64,000 nucleotides of DNA from Bacteroidota bacterium. GTDB lineage: Bacteria; Bacteroidota; Bacteroidia; Flavobacteriales_D; Sanyastnellaceae. The translations under genes and the position numbers were made by a program. Shown piece after piece: positions 26,582 to 36,147 of the stretch (positions within the stretch are counted from its first letter, which is position 1; each line of letters begins with the position of its first letter). The stretch covers positions 1 through 64,000 of the forward strand of contig JAQBTQ010000008.1 of assembly GCA_027624855.1 (NCBI GenBank), written 5' to 3'. The notes below the pieces were generated by a model, which saw only the letters and a program-made list of their open reading frames with translations, ran no database searches and was not told the origin of the DNA.

Positions 26582-28345
26582 ATGAAAGGCATCCGAAACA
26601 TCGCCATTATTGCCCACGTTGACCACGGAAAAACGACCTTGGTTGACAACATCATTCACCAATGTCAAGCGGTTGACGCTCGAAAAGAAACCGGTGAATT
26701 GATCCTCGATAACAACGACCTTGAGCGAGAGCGTGGGATCACCATTCTCTCAAAAAACGTATCCGCCACATGGAAAGACGTGAAAATCAACATCCTTGAC
26801 ACCCCCGGCCACGCAGACTTCGGTGGTGAAGTGGAGCGCGTCTTGAAAATGGCTGATGCGGTCCTGCTCGTAGTAGATGCGTTTGAAGGCCCTATGCCAC
26901 AGACCCGTTTCGTCTTAGGAAAGGCCATTGAATTGGGCCTCAAGCCCATCGTGGTAGTAAACAAAGTCGACAAGGAAAACTGCACGCCTGAAATCGCACA
27001 GGAAAAAGTGTTCGACCTGATGTTCACCCTCGACGCCACAGAGGAACAACTCGACTTCCCAACCGTTTACGGTTCAGCCAAAATGGGTTGGATGGGGCCC
27101 GATTGGCAAAACCCGACCAGCGACGTTTCGCACCTCATGGACGTCATCCTCGAGCATGTGCCAGAAGCGCCGTACCGGTCGGGAACGCCGCAATTGCAAA
27201 TCACATCGTTGGACTATTCGAAATACACCGGCCGAATCGCAATCGGTCGTCTGTTTCGCGGAGACCTTCACGCCAACAAAGACTACGCCTTGTGCACCGC
27301 CGATGGTACAAGAAAGGTGCGTGCCAAGGAGCTTTTCGTCTTTGAAGGATTAGGGCGAACCAAGGTAGACCACGTTCGAAGTGGAGATTTGTGCGCTATC
27401 ACCGGCATGGAGGGATTTGAAATTGGCGATACGGTGAGCGACCTGGAATCGCCAGAGCCCATGGAGCGCATCGCCGTCGACGAGCCGACCATGAGTTTGT
27501 TGTTCACCATCAACACCTCGCCTTTCTTGGGCAAGGACGGAGAGTTCCTCACGAGCCGACATATTCGCGAGCGCCTCGACGCCGAACTCCAGCGCAACCT
27601 CGCGCTCCGCGTCGAACCCACCGATAGTGAAGACAAGTGGAACGTATTCGGCCGAGGCATCTTGCATTTGTCCGTCCTGATTGAAACCATGCGCCGAGAA
27701 GGCTACGAACTGCAAATCGGAAAGCCGCAGGTCCTCATGCGTGAGGTCGAAGGTGAAACCCACGAACCCTTCGAACACCTCGTAATCGACGTGCCTAACG
27801 AAGTGGCGAGCAAGGCCACCGAATTGGTAATGAAACGCAAGGGCATGCTCCAGGTCATGGAAGCCAAAGGCGACCTCCAGCACCTCGAGTTTAGGATTCC
27901 TTCCCGCGGCCTCATCGGCCTTCGGAACCAGGTTCTTACCGCTACCGCAGGTGAGGCCGTCATGACGCACCGTTTCGATGGTTATGAGCCGCACGCTGGT
28001 GAACTCGCAACGCGCTCATTGGGGTCGCTAGTCTGCATGGAAGCCGGCCAAGCCCGGGCGTATGAAATTGACCGGCTACAAGACCGCGGCACCTTCTTCA
28101 TCGATCCCGGCCAGGACATCTACGTGGGCCAGGTCATCGGCGAATGTGCACGTGAAAACGACATGGAACTCAACCTCGTACGTGGCAAGAAACTAACCAA
28201 TATGCGCGCCTCCGGCGCCGACAAAGGAATGCGCATTGCACCCGCTCGCAAACTTTCTTTGGAAGAATATATGGAGTGGATTGCCGATGATGAGTACCTT
28301 GAGGTCACACCGAAAGCCCTCCGCGTTAGAAAAGTGAATAAATGA
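26582..28345 (+). CDS. typA: ribosome-binding GTPase TypA/BipA
   Basis: A 587-residue translational GTPase related to EF-G and LepA, involved in ribosome assembly and stress adaptation. The G motifs are complete: [14 protein letters not shown] (G1, residue 11), ERERGITI (G2), [15 protein letters not shown] (G3), [11 protein letters not shown] (G4) and GSAKMGW (G5). Domain II, an EF-G-like domain with [20 protein letters not shown], and the TypA-specific C-terminal domain follow. The stop overlaps the next gene's ATG by 4 bp. The tRNA-Leu gene lies divergent upstream. I found no convincing promoter core in the 94-bp gap. Confidence 0.96.
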   Translation: MKGIRNIAIIAHVDHGKTTLVDNIIHQCQAVDARKETGELILDNNDLERERGITILSKNVSATWKDVKINILDTPGHADFGGEVERVLKMADAVLLVVDAFEGPMPQTRFVLGKAIELGLKPIVVVNKVDKENCTPEIAQEKVFDLMFTLDATEEQLDFPTVYGSAKMGWMGPDWQNPTSDVSHLMDVILEHVPEAPYRSGTPQLQITSLDYSKYTGRIAIGRLFRGDLHANKDYALCTADGTRKVRAKELFVFEGLGRTKVDHVRSGDLCAITGMEGFEIGDTVSDLESPEPMERIAVDEPTMSLLFTINTSPFLGKDGEFLTSRHIRERLDAELQRNLALRVEPTDSEDKWNVFGRGILHLSVLIETMRREGYELQIGKPQVLMREVEGETHEPFEHLVIDVPNEVASKATELVMKRKGMLQVMEAKGDLQHLEFRIPSRGLIGLRNQVLTATAGEAVMTHRFDGYEPHAGELATRSLGSLVCMEAGQARAYEIDRLQDRGTFFIDPGQDIYVGQVIGECARENDMELNLVRGKKLTNMRASGADKGMRIAPARKLSLEEYMEWIADDEYLEVTPKALRVRKVNK

Positions 28346-29109
28346 AGCCCTCCATCTCATTGGGGTATGCCATAGCTACTGTCGATTCCAAAATCCTGGA
28401 AAACCGCACGCTAATTGAACAATTAAAAAAAACTCATGATTCTGTGGTGATTGTGAACCAATTTGATTCAAGGCCACTTGATCAAAGCGCTCTTGGGGAA
28501 AAGGTGCTAATAATAAATAGCAAAACTCGAGGCTTGTCCAGGAGCCGAAACATCGCACTTGACAGATTAAAGACGGATTTCGCCATCATATGTGATGACG
28601 ATATAACATTAATTGAAGACGGAATCATTGAGTTGAAAAAATCGTTACAAGAACAGCCTAGTGTTGCCCTGTTCTATACACGTTTACTTCAAACCACCGG
28701 TTTGCCTTGGCGGAACAACTACGAATCAACCTCTTTTGACATGATTGGAAGCAGCTTTCGAAATAATCGCCGAATTCAAAGAATAAATAGCATGGAACAA
28801 GTTTACAATCTGAACTTTCTGCGTGAGTATAATTTGCTGTTCAATATAAATCATGGGGTTGGTTCGGGAAAAATTCCGCTTGGGGAAGAAACATTGATGG
28901 CGGCATCTATCCTAAAATCCGGGGGCAGAATACAATACCTTCCTGTCTTTACAAGATCTCATCCCCCGCACAGTTCTGGATCTAGCTTTAATTGGTCCAA
29001 TGCGTATAGCATTTTACGGATTCACCATAAAATATTCGGTTGGTTGTGCCCCCTAACCTTCACTGGATATTTGTCAAAATCTTTGATCCGCCTTATTTCG
29101 AAAAATTGA
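28342..29109 (+). CDS. GT2-like glycosyltransferase
   Basis: A 255-residue, probably soluble GT-A-type transferase. RGLSRSRNIALDRLKTDFAI followed by ICDDDITLIEDGI is the usual family 2 layout, where the DDD supplies the DxD metal and nucleotide-sugar site near residue 83. HGVGSGKIPLGEETLMAASI resembles the acceptor-side ED motif (GEE). The sugar and acceptor are unknown. It overlaps typA by 4 bp, yet its base composition is visibly more AT-rich than typA and its function is unrelated, so a later insertion behind typA is plausible. The convergent neighbour is a polysaccharide pyruvyl transferase, which hints at a shared surface-glycan role. Confidence 0.78.
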   Translation: MKPSISLGYAIATVDSKILENRTLIEQLKKTHDSVVIVNQFDSRPLDQSALGEKVLIINSKTRGLSRSRNIALDRLKTDFAIICDDDITLIEDGIIELKKSLQEQPSVALFYTRLLQTTGLPWRNNYESTSFDMIGSSFRNNRRIQRINSMEQVYNLNFLREYNLLFNINHGVGSGKIPLGEETLMAASILKSGGRIQYLPVFTRSHPPHSSGSSFNWSNAYSILRIHHKIFGWLCPLTFTGYLSKSLIRLISKN

Positions 29110-29122
29110 GCAAAAGATGATT

Positions 29123-30121
29123 TTAGGAGTCTAGTGTATTCTTCACAAATTCATTAACTCGAAGTTCAATCCTTTTACTCATAATCATCGCCTCGTCATT
29201 GATTCGAGGAGGGGTCTGTTTTCGAGCATTCATTAAAACATCTTGTTTCGGCCCGGAATAGAGTAGTTTGTGCAGCCCAAGGGCTCTGCAGATTTTAGCC
29301 CATCGTCGCCGACTCATTAGCTGAAAATGACTTAAGTCAATGACATTGAAAAGGTCTATAATTCCATCAAACCTGTCTCTATCCTCTCGGAGTCGGTCAT
29401 AACCTGCGTCAATAAAGAAAACAGGAGTGCCAATTGCAACTGCAGGAAGTGCCGCATGAATTCTCGAGGTGATGAGAAATTCCGCTTGTTGTATTTGAGA
29501 TAAATATTTCTCTGCTTTGTTCATTCGCTCAGCCGGAGAAAGCTTATGCAGATTTGCATCATCGTTCATAATAAATGTGCAACGAGCTAGCTCTTCATGG
29601 GTAAGCAAGCGAGATAGTTGCCACTTCTGGTAAGATTCGTTGTTTTCTACCTTGTAAAACGGGTCAATCGCCAGTATCCCGTTGCGTTTGTTCTCTCGTG
29701 ATAATGGCTTAATTGTCAGGGTGGCGCACCCGCTGAAGTACGAATCTATTCCCAGTTTTTGAAATCTCTCGAGCGTTCCAAGGTCACGACAACCAATTTC
29801 CGCATGTTGGCTGAAGTGACCTTTGTGAGAAGCAGACTGTAGGACCTTTGAGGCACCATTTGCGGTATTCACGTGGAATGAGATGTATAAGATATTCGTG
29901 TTATTAGGTGGCCAGTTATTCGGCTTGTCCATAAACCAACCACTGATAATTAATCCGTCGAGCTCCTTTACTGATTCGCTTTGAAGGTTTTCACGGTCAA
30001 CAAGGACAACGTTTATATTGTCTGAGCTGCGTTGAACAAGCTGCATCATTGCAAGTGTCTGCACGTCATCCCCCGCATTTATTGAGTCTGGATAGAAGAC
30101 AACGCCTATTCTCTTTTTCAT
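29123..30121 (-). CDS. polysaccharide pyruvyl transferase family protein
   Basis: The protein has 332 residues. The N-terminus IGVVFYPDSINAGDDVQTLAMM resembles the GNxGDD opening of the CsaB/WcaK-type family. ITSRIHAALPAVAIGTPVFFID, near residue 220, is the family's conserved SRIH motif before the second Rossmann half. Family members transfer pyruvate ketals onto glycans from phosphoenolpyruvate, but some act in other glycan steps, so the reaction is only inferred. It overlaps the histidine kinase stop by 4 bp, making it the last gene of the five-gene operon. It is more AT-rich than the genes ahead of it. Confidence 0.8.
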   Translation of the reverse strand: MKKRIGVVFYPDSINAGDDVQTLAMMQLVQRSSDNINVVLVDRENLQSESVKELDGLIISGWFMDKPNNWPPNNTNILYISFHVNTANGASKVLQSASHKGHFSQHAEIGCRDLGTLERFQKLGIDSYFSGCATLTIKPLSRENKRNGILAIDPFYKVENNESYQKWQLSRLLTHEELARCTFIMNDDANLHKLSPAERMNKAEKYLSQIQQAEFLITSRIHAALPAVAIGTPVFFIDAGYDRLREDRDRFDGIIDLFNVIDLSHFQLMSRRRWAKICRALGLHKLLYSGPKQDVLMNARKQTPPRINDEAMIMSKRIELRVNEFVKNTLDS

Positions 30122-31593
30122 CGTTTCAGCTTAATTATAAACACACTCTCCCCATCCCCAACCTCAATCTTACCCCCGTGGTATTCCTCAATGATGCGCT
30201 TGCAAAGGGAGAGGCCGAGGCCCCAGCCACGGGCTTTGGTGGTGTAGCCCGGTTGGAAGATTTCCTTGCGCTTGGATTTGGGAATGCCCGGGCCGGTATC
30301 GCTCACAGAGACCAAAATGCCTGACCCTTCATGCGAGGCGGTCAATGTGATTTTTCCCTCTCCATCCATGGCATCCACTGCATTTCGAATAAGGTTTTCG
30401 AGCACCCAACTGAATAGCGGTGGGCTCAGGGCCGTATTCATTGGTTCGAGAGGCGCATCAAATACCAACTCAACATTTTTAGAAACCCTGGGGCGCATGT
30501 ATTCAGCCGTATCGTTCACAACAGCTACTACATCGTGGTCCTTCAGCATTGGCTTGGAACCGATTTTACTAAACCGGTCAACCACCATGTTCAACCGAAC
30601 AATGTCCTTGTTCATTTCTCCAAGGTAATCTTGGCGCACCCCCTCGGACTCCAGCAAACCCACCCACGCCATCATCGAGCTGAGCGGTGTGCCCAATTGA
30701 TGAGCAGTTTCTTTGGCCATTCCCACCCAAACTTGATCCTGCTCAGCTCGGCGGAAACTGCTAAAAATCAAATAGGCTACCCAAGCAAACACCGCAATTA
30801 AAATCAGTTGTGCCAAAGGATAGTAGCGCAGTTGAGTCAGAATAACCGAGTCGGAATAATAAATATACTGGCGCCCTTCGCCCGGTAAATCAATGGAAAT
30901 CGGAGTATTTGTGGCGGCCATATCGGCAATTGTGGCCTTCAACAATTCTGGGTTGTGCACAATGGAAGAGTCAACCGTTTCTGAAAATCGTAGCACTTGG
31001 GTTTTTGTGCTATCCGTTATGACGACCGGTACAGAGGCGCTGTTGATAACCGTTTCGCTAATGAACGAGTCGATCAAGTCTTGAAGCACTGATCGCAATT
31101 CTCTGGATAGCAAGCTTTCGTCATACAAGACCTTCCACCCTACGTCTTCAATGCTAATCGGCGGATTCCGATCCTGCATGACCCGTTTCAGTGAATCAAA
31201 GTTTGTTTTCCGAGGGATATTGATCGGATACAACAACGAATCGCGGTTGTTGTAAATCAATACTGGAATGGTCGTATTGGAAAAAAGGAAATCGGTAATG
31301 AAGGACTGGTCCACACCCGGAGATGGAACCGACACGGCCTTATACGCTTCCGCTAGTCGATCCGCTTTATTGCGCTCTTCTACCCCAAGCTCTTCGAACA
31401 AGCGATCAGTGAAAACCACCAACGCATTTCGTTGAACAATAACCTGAGACCAAAGCTTTACCTTGTTTTGTTCTTCTTGCCGAATGCGGCGCGCAATGTC
31501 ATTTGAATACCACAGCGTAGCCAAGACTATGACCGCTGCTAGAACCAGCAGAATCCGTTTATAACGTTGTTTGCTAGTGTATACGCTCATCAA
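30118..31593 (-). CDS. membrane sensor histidine kinase
   Basis: The protein has 491 residues. An N-terminal membrane helix (ILLVLAAVIVLATLWYSNDI) leads to an extracytoplasmic region of about 210 residues without a recognised fold, then a second helix (LAQLILIAVFAWVAYLIF). The kinase core follows: H-box MAKETAHQLGTPLSSMMAWV near residue 290, N-box ENLIRNAVDAMDGEG, G1 VSDTGPGIPKSKRKEIF and G2 GYTTKARGWGLGLSL. No receiver domain is attached and no response regulator is adjacent, so its partner is elsewhere. It lies between the PorP/SprF gene and the pyruvyl transferase, with 4-bp overlaps on both sides, so it may sense the envelope or secretion state. That is inference. Confidence 0.92.
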   Translation of the reverse strand: MMSVYTSKQRYKRILLVLAAVIVLATLWYSNDIARRIRQEEQNKVKLWSQVIVQRNALVVFTDRLFEELGVEERNKADRLAEAYKAVSVPSPGVDQSFITDFLFSNTTIPVLIYNNRDSLLYPINIPRKTNFDSLKRVMQDRNPPISIEDVGWKVLYDESLLSRELRSVLQDLIDSFISETVINSASVPVVITDSTKTQVLRFSETVDSSIVHNPELLKATIADMAATNTPISIDLPGEGRQYIYYSDSVILTQLRYYPLAQLILIAVFAWVAYLIFSSFRRAEQDQVWVGMAKETAHQLGTPLSSMMAWVGLLESEGVRQDYLGEMNKDIVRLNMVVDRFSKIGSKPMLKDHDVVAVVNDTAEYMRPRVSKNVELVFDAPLEPMNTALSPPLFSWVLENLIRNAVDAMDGEGKITLTASHEGSGILVSVSDTGPGIPKSKRKEIFQPGYTTKARGWGLGLSLCKRIIEEYHGGKIEVGDGESVFIIKLKR

Positions 31594-32525
31594 TCATACG
31601 CTGGGCAAGGAATACCTCGGCCTCTCGGCTGTGCAGAGCAAGCGTTGATTCCAATAACCAATTCGTGAGACCCCGGTGCTCCCCCACTCAATGGTGAGAC
31701 ATTGAGCTCATAAGCATAACCCAAGCTCAGATAATCCAAAATTTTGGCTTGCGCAGCAAAGATGAGGGCGCTTTGAGATCGATATCCTAAACCAAATCCG
31801 ACCACCTCATCGTACCGAAACAAACCAAGAAATTCGGCAGAAGGCGGAACCGCTGAACCCAATCGGGCTTGAACCGAGGGACGAAACATCCAACGACCAT
31901 CCATTTCTACTTCCATTCCGCCCAAAACAACCAATTGACGCCTCAATTTTCCATATTGACTGATTTGTTCCATGGATGCCTGAGTCACGTTTTGAACCGT
32001 CATACCAGCATAACGGTCCCGTTCATAATACCAAAGGCTAGCATCAATCATGGGAACAATGAATTGCTGGCTGCCATAAACCGCCGGATCGTTGGCTACT
32101 TGCAGGTCGGGCATGATTAAATCGCTCATGTCCAGGCGCTGTTGGAAAAATCCGGCGCTCAACCCCGCGGCCAATCGGCCACCGCGCGACAACCTCAAGT
32201 TGTAGGCATACGAGAAATTAACCGCGTTATACCCCCATGCGCCTGCCTCATCTGATTCCACGCGCACTCCAAAACCATGAAAATCCTCTCCCATACCCTG
32301 GGATTGGCCGTGAAGATTGGCGTACTGCGTGCTCGGTGCTCCCTCGATTCCACTCCATTGGTTTCGAAAGCCCATGTGCAAATCCAGACATCCTGCAACG
32401 CCCGCTGCTGCCGGATGGTCTTGAAATGGGTTCATCAGCGAAAGGGCGCGATTTGGGAATTGCTGGGCGGTCGTCACAGAAGACACCGCCAAGAACGCCA
32501 GAAGGATTGCGTTGATCTTTTTCAT
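31590..32525 (-). CDS. type IX secretion PorP/SprF-family membrane protein
   Basis: The protein has 311 residues with a signal peptide (LLAFLAVSSVTTAQQ). The FPNRALSLMNPFQDHPAAAGVAGCLDLHMGFRNQW region near residues 22-60 is the classic PorP/SprF opening, where NPA-x-AG and RNQW recur. The rest is outer-membrane beta-barrel pattern ending in a Gly/Ser-rich strand. SprF-like proteins assist export or surface attachment of cargo with type B sorting domains, and the gene directly upstream encodes such a cargo, so the two are very probably a dedicated pair. It overlaps both neighbours by 4 bp. Confidence 0.92.
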   Translation of the reverse strand: MKKINAILLAFLAVSSVTTAQQFPNRALSLMNPFQDHPAAAGVAGCLDLHMGFRNQWSGIEGAPSTQYANLHGQSQGMGEDFHGFGVRVESDEAGAWGYNAVNFSYAYNLRLSRGGRLAAGLSAGFFQQRLDMSDLIMPDLQVANDPAVYGSQQFIVPMIDASLWYYERDRYAGMTVQNVTQASMEQISQYGKLRRQLVVLGGMEVEMDGRWMFRPSVQARLGSAVPPSAEFLGLFRYDEVVGFGLGYRSQSALIFAAQAKILDYLSLGYAYELNVSPLSGGAPGSHELVIGINACSAQPRGRGIPCPAYD

Positions 32526-33535
32526 CGGATTATGCTGATATACCCTGTTATTGTTTCAAGATCGGCTAGCTGAACATCGTTTAAATCGATGGCATAATAG
32601 TAGGTGCCTACCGGAACGTCATTGCCTCCGTTTTTACCGTTCCACGGTTGTGCATAGCCTACACTGCGGTATACCAATTGGCCCCAGCGATCGAAAATTC
32701 GGACGTCCGCTTGATTGTATTGAGCCAAGCCATCAATGGTCCAGAGGTCATTGATGAAATCTCCATTGGGGGTAAAACTTGTTGGTATACCCAAGGGGTT
32801 TCCAACGTTGATGGTCACGGCGTCTGTGTATTGGCATCCGCCAAAAAATCCTGAAACAGAATACGTGGTGGTCACGGTTGGTGAGGCGATCACTTCTGCT
32901 CCAGATGTTGATGACAACCCATAATTGGGAAACCAAGTATATCCCAAGCCCTCGTCTGCACCGGTCACACTCAAATTGACGCTTTGACCGGGGGCAATGT
33001 TTGTTGTGCAGCAAACGTCAATCGATACTGCTGGCCCGGATAGGTAAACAGTTAAACTACAAGGGGTTGTCATGGGGTCATGTGCCGTCCCAACAATGAT
33101 CAAGTATTTGGTGTTGGGCAAGAGGTCTGTCGTCTGGATGGCAAAAGACCCGGCTGCCTCTGTGCACATTCCCACCTCTTCATACTGGGACGCATCACAA
33201 AGGGCTTGAGGGTCCGGCTTCACAACCACACACTCAATGACATCATCGACGCCGTCGGTCTGACAGGAAACCCCAACAATTTCAATGGTTGCGGTACCCG
33301 TATTTACCACATTCGCGTTCGTCGTAAACTCAAGCACCGAAACAAATGGTGAATTCAGGCAGGCAAACTCAAGAGATTGCTCAAATCCCAATAAAAGTGG
33401 CTCAGGTATTTCACCGCAAACCGGAATGGGGTTATCACATGATTGCGACAACATAGGCTGTAGCGAGCCAACAATCAATGAAAGGATTGTTGCCATAATG
33501 GTTCGAAAAATCATGGTATTCAAACGGTTTTTCAT
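32522..33535 (-). CDS. secreted protein with T9SS type B (gliding-motility) sorting domain
   Basis: The protein has 337 residues. A signal peptide near residues 8-31 is followed by a cysteine-rich region (residues 30-175), a PKD/Ig-like region with [20 protein letters not shown], and the type B C-terminal domain. [20 protein letters not shown] then [14 protein letters not shown] and [15 protein letters not shown], ending GYISIIR, are diagnostic. It is short for a type B cargo. It should be exported by the type IX system and held on or released from the surface with the help of the adjacent SprF-like protein. The binding target is unknown. Confidence 0.92.
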   Translation of the reverse strand: MKNRLNTMIFRTIMATILSLIVGSLQPMLSQSCDNPIPVCGEIPEPLLLGFEQSLEFACLNSPFVSVLEFTTNANVVNTGTATIEIVGVSCQTDGVDDVIECVVVKPDPQALCDASQYEEVGMCTEAAGSFAIQTTDLLPNTKYLIIVGTAHDPMTTPCSLTVYLSGPAVSIDVCCTTNIAPGQSVNLSVTGADEGLGYTWFPNYGLSSTSGAEVIASPTVTTTYSVSGFFGGCQYTDAVTINVGNPLGIPTSFTPNGDFINDLWTIDGLAQYNQADVRIFDRWGQLVYRSVGYAQPWNGKNGGNDVPVGTYYYAIDLNDVQLADLETITGYISIIR

Positions 33536-34017
33536 TTCATTTCATATGTCACAAGAATCGCACCTTTGTCTACCGCTTCACCTACGGTTAGATTGACTTT
33601 ATCGATGAATCCATCACGAGGAGCTCGCAATACATTTTCCATTTTCATCGCCTCCAAAACGACAAGCGGATCCCCCGCAGCCACCTCATCTCCGGCAGAA
33701 ACCTTCACTTCGAGCACTTTACCCGGCATGGGTGCTTCCACATGATTTTCTACTGCTTCAGTTGAATCATTCATGCCGAGTGATTCTAGCAAAATCTGCT
33801 GACCATCCAAAACTTGGAGGCTTTGCTCCACCCCATTGATTCGAATTCGAACAAAACCTTTTGAATCAGGGCCATCCAGCTTTTCTACTCGAACATTCCT
33901 TGCGCCCATCCGAACGTCATAAACATTTCGTCCAACAGGCTTCCAATCCCATGGATCACCGCTTTCTGGTGTAATCTGCTCTACGCGGCCATCGGGCCAT
34001 CGAACTTCCCAATTCAT
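33532..34017 (-). CDS. biotin carboxyl carrier domain protein
   Basis: The protein has 161 residues. The C-terminal biotinyl domain has [20 protein letters not shown] and [15 protein letters not shown], where the Lys of AMKM (near residue 128) would be biotinylated. The N-terminal 80 residues ([18 protein letters not shown] and following) form the small domain seen in carriers of propionyl-/methylcrotonyl-type acyl-CoA carboxylases rather than AccB. It would serve a separate carboxylase whose other subunits are not in view. It heads a five-gene operon and overlaps the T9SS cargo gene by 4 bp, an odd partnership. It is divergent from hemW with 39 bp between starts. Confidence 0.9.
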   Translation of the reverse strand: MNWEVRWPDGRVEQITPESGDPWDWKPVGRNVYDVRMGARNVRVEKLDGPDSKGFVRIRINGVEQSLQVLDGQQILLESLGMNDSTEAVENHVEAPMPGKVLEVKVSAGDEVAAGDPLVVLEAMKMENVLRAPRDGFIDKVNLTVGEAVDKGAILVTYEMK

Positions 34018-34044
34018 AATGGCAAGTTAGGAGGAATTTCGAGC

Positions 34045-34052
34045 GAACTTTG
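34045..34052 (+). promoter_or_regulatory. weak promoter core GAACTTTG of hemW, possibly leaderless
   Basis: Seven of eight positions match TAnnTTTG (first base G). The spacing to the GTG start is 4 nt (ATGG), the same as at lysS and the gene at 63545. It lies in the 39-bp gap between hemW and the divergent biotin-carrier gene. Confidence 0.3.
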
Positions 34053-34056
34053 ATGG

Positions 34057-35193
34057 GTGACCGGGATTTACATTCACATTCCATTTTGCAGAACTGCTTG
34101 TCATTATTGTGACTTTCATTTCTCTACAAACCACAGCACGATGAATGCTATGGAAGATGCTCTTTTGAGAGAAATCGACCTTCATTTAAATGATGATTCT
34201 ACCGGGGATTTGGATGTGAGCAGTATTTATTTCGGAGGGGGTACACCCTCTGTCTTTCCTTCACTCGGTATCAAAAAAATAGTGGATCGATTCCAGCCCT
34301 ATCTCAGAAACTGCAAGGAAATCACGCTCGAGGCCAATCCCGAAGACATCACCACAGAAAAATTAAAGCAATGGCAAGATCTGGGCATCAGTCGTCTATC
34401 AATTGGGATTCAATCGTTTGATCAAAGTCGGCTGGACTGGATGAACCGAAAACATTCTGCAAGAGAGGCTGAACAAGCTGTCCTGCTCGCGGAAAAAGCC
34501 GGCTTTCAGCATCTTTCTGTGGATTTGATCTACGGAATTCCTGATCGAAGCAATCCATTTGAGTCCGAAGTATCTCGGTTGTTGTCTCTTCCTGTAGACC
34601 ATGTATCCGCATACATCTTAACCGTTGAGCAACAAACAGTGTATGGAAGCCGGGTTAAAAAAAATCTAGAACTAGCGCCTGATGAAGACGTGGTGCAGCG
34701 GGAGTACACCGTACTGTGTGAAGGGCTCCAAACCGCTGGATTCAATCATTATGAGGTTTCAAACTGGGCGAAGCCCGGTGGATACGCAATACACAATCAA
34801 CATTATTGGTCGGGACTGCCGTATTTGGGTATTGGTCCTGGGGCACACGGCTTCCTAGAAAAGACGCGCTTTGCGAACGTTTCCAATAACAGGCAGTACA
34901 TCCAGTCGGTGCTTTCAGCAACTGAGATAAACGAATTGCCCCGGGAAATCGAAAACCTCACGCGTGCTGATCGATACAACGAAACCATCATGACGGGCCT
35001 CAGAACAAAGCGAGGGATTTCGCTTGCACAGCTTTCTGCAGCGTTTCAAATGCGTCCTGACGTTGAAACAAAGAAAGAGTGGGGCCAAATCATCAGCCGG
35101 GGCCAGCTAGTGACTCAAGAGCTTGGGCGGTTCCGTATCCCAGAAGAGCACTGGCTATTGGCCGATGGCATAGCATCCGACCTGTTTGTCTAG
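34057..35193 (+). CDS. hemW: HemW-like radical SAM protein (heme chaperone)
   Basis: The protein has 378 residues. The start is GTG at 34057, because GIYIHIPFCRTACHYCDFHF is the canonical HemW N-terminus. The CxxxCxxC cluster binds the [4Fe-4S], and the following FxF replaces the extra Cys-Phe pattern. YFGGGTPSVFPS and LEANPEDITTEKL, then ISRLSIGIQSFDQSRL, are radical SAM core motifs. The HemW_C domain begins near residue 290. HemW binds heme and hands it to respiratory proteins; it is often mis-named coproporphyrinogen oxidase. GAACTTTG ends 4 nt before the GTG. The stop shares CTAG with the convergent transporter gene. Confidence 0.93.
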   Translation: MTGIYIHIPFCRTACHYCDFHFSTNHSTMNAMEDALLREIDLHLNDDSTGDLDVSSIYFGGGTPSVFPSLGIKKIVDRFQPYLRNCKEITLEANPEDITTEKLKQWQDLGISRLSIGIQSFDQSRLDWMNRKHSAREAEQAVLLAEKAGFQHLSVDLIYGIPDRSNPFESEVSRLLSLPVDHVSAYILTVEQQTVYGSRVKKNLELAPDEDVVQREYTVLCEGLQTAGFNHYEVSNWAKPGGYAIHNQHYWSGLPYLGIGPGAHGFLEKTRFANVSNNRQYIQSVLSATEINELPREIENLTRADRYNETIMTGLRTKRGISLAQLSAAFQMRPDVETKKEWGQIISRGQLVTQELGRFRIPEEHWLLADGIASDLFV

Positions 35194-36095
35194 CTCGTGG
35201 GCTTGGGGTTTTTAATGATTCCGTCAATAAATACTGCCCCGACGATGATGGCGGCGCCTAAGTAGAACCCTCCGCTCATTCGCTCCTCTTCACCGAATAT
35301 CAGGGCCGCAAGAACAATGGCATAAATGGGTTCCATGTTAATGGCTAAAGACGTGGTAAATGGACTGAGGTTTTTCATCACCTCAATGCTCATCAAGAAA
35401 GCAAACGACGTTGCAATTGATGCAAGCAGACCCAACCATATCCAGTCTTGATGGGGCACCACCCAATGATTCAGGTCAAATCCTTTTCCTTGAATAAAAA
35501 ACAACACCGCGAGGGCTAACGCTGCGCTCAGCAACTCCACCCGAGTTAAGTTGCCGCTATCGTGGGAGCGAATAAACACTGAATTCACCGTCGCAAAAAT
35601 GGCCGCTAAACCAGCAGATATCAACGCTAGCCCAATGCCCTTATAATAGCTGCTTGAGTCTAGGGTTTCGGTCCCTGTTGATGAATCCCACAACAACACC
35701 AACAACCCTACAATAATCACCAATCCAAGCAAAACCTCCCGCACATCCAAACGACGCCGGTGGATAACAGGCTCCAGAACACTGACAAATACAGGAGTTG
35801 TCGCAAGGGTGGCTAAAGCGACCGACACATTGCTCACCTTAATGCTCGCGAAAAACGCTATCCAATGCGCTGCAGCAACACACCCCACTGCCGCAACTTT
35901 GATCAAAACAGACGGTGAAAAGCGTTGGATTTTACGCTTCGTTAATAACCAAAGCCAAACCAGACCACCCCCTAAAAACACGCGCCAAAACACCAAGCGT
36001 TCTGCATCCAGCGTAATCAACTTGCCCAAAATTCCCGTGAAACCGAAAATCAAGACAATAAAATGCAGCATCCAGGTGCTTTGCCGTCGATTCAT
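35190..36095 (-). CDS. EamA/DMT-family transporter
   Basis: The protein has 301 residues. Ten hydrophobic helices in two EamA repeats are visible, for example FIVLIFGFTGILGKLITL (helix 1) and YAIVLAALIFGEEERMSGGF, where the second-repeat signature ends in the helix-9/10 turn. Members export amino acids, metabolites or drugs across the inner membrane. The substrate is not predictable. The start MNRRQSTWML at 36095 is preferred over an upstream GTG, because TAGATTTG lies 5 nt before it. The stop overlaps hemW's by 4 bp (CTAG), so two convergent genes meet without a terminator. Confidence 0.92.
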   Translation of the reverse strand: MNRRQSTWMLHFIVLIFGFTGILGKLITLDAERLVFWRVFLGGGLVWLWLLTKRKIQRFSPSVLIKVAAVGCVAAAHWIAFFASIKVSNVSVALATLATTPVFVSVLEPVIHRRRLDVREVLLGLVIIVGLLVLLWDSSTGTETLDSSSYYKGIGLALISAGLAAIFATVNSVFIRSHDSGNLTRVELLSAALALAVLFFIQGKGFDLNHWVVPHQDWIWLGLLASIATSFAFLMSIEVMKNLSPFTTSLAINMEPIYAIVLAALIFGEEERMSGGFYLGAAIIVGAVFIDGIIKNPKPTS

Positions 36096-36100
36096 TCTGG

Positions 36101-36108
36101 CAAATCTA
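36101..36108 (-). promoter_or_regulatory. promoter -7 element TAGATTTG of the EamA gene, near-leaderless
   Basis: An exact TAnnTTTG match on the minus strand, with 5 nt (CCAGA) to the ATG at 36095. Only 4 bp separate it from the opposite-strand core of the next gene. Confidence 0.5.
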
Positions 36109-36109
36109 C

Positions 36110-36124
36110 CCGTAACTTCGTTAT
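36110..36124 (+). promoter_or_regulatory. promoter region with CCGTAACTTCGTTAT
   Basis: The core TAACTTCG (36113-36120) is a TAnnTTCG variant, 27 nt before the ATG at 36148. The whole 15-mer recurs exactly at 41290-41304, again just ahead of a plus-strand gene. Confidence 0.45.
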
Positions 36125-36147
36125 CCCACACCTGCACAAACAAACAA

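Noticed and set aside
26398-26655. Minus-strand frame across the tRNA region that could extend the T9SS protein or form a small gene
   Set aside because: It reads through tRNA-Leu and its terminator; the signal peptide at 26326 defines the real start.
28140-28160. CACGTG in typA as a third parS site
   Set aside because: The context GTGCACGTGAAAAC lacks the left-arm match to TGTTNCACGTGNAACA; other CACGTG copies (near 9409 and 21366) also fail.
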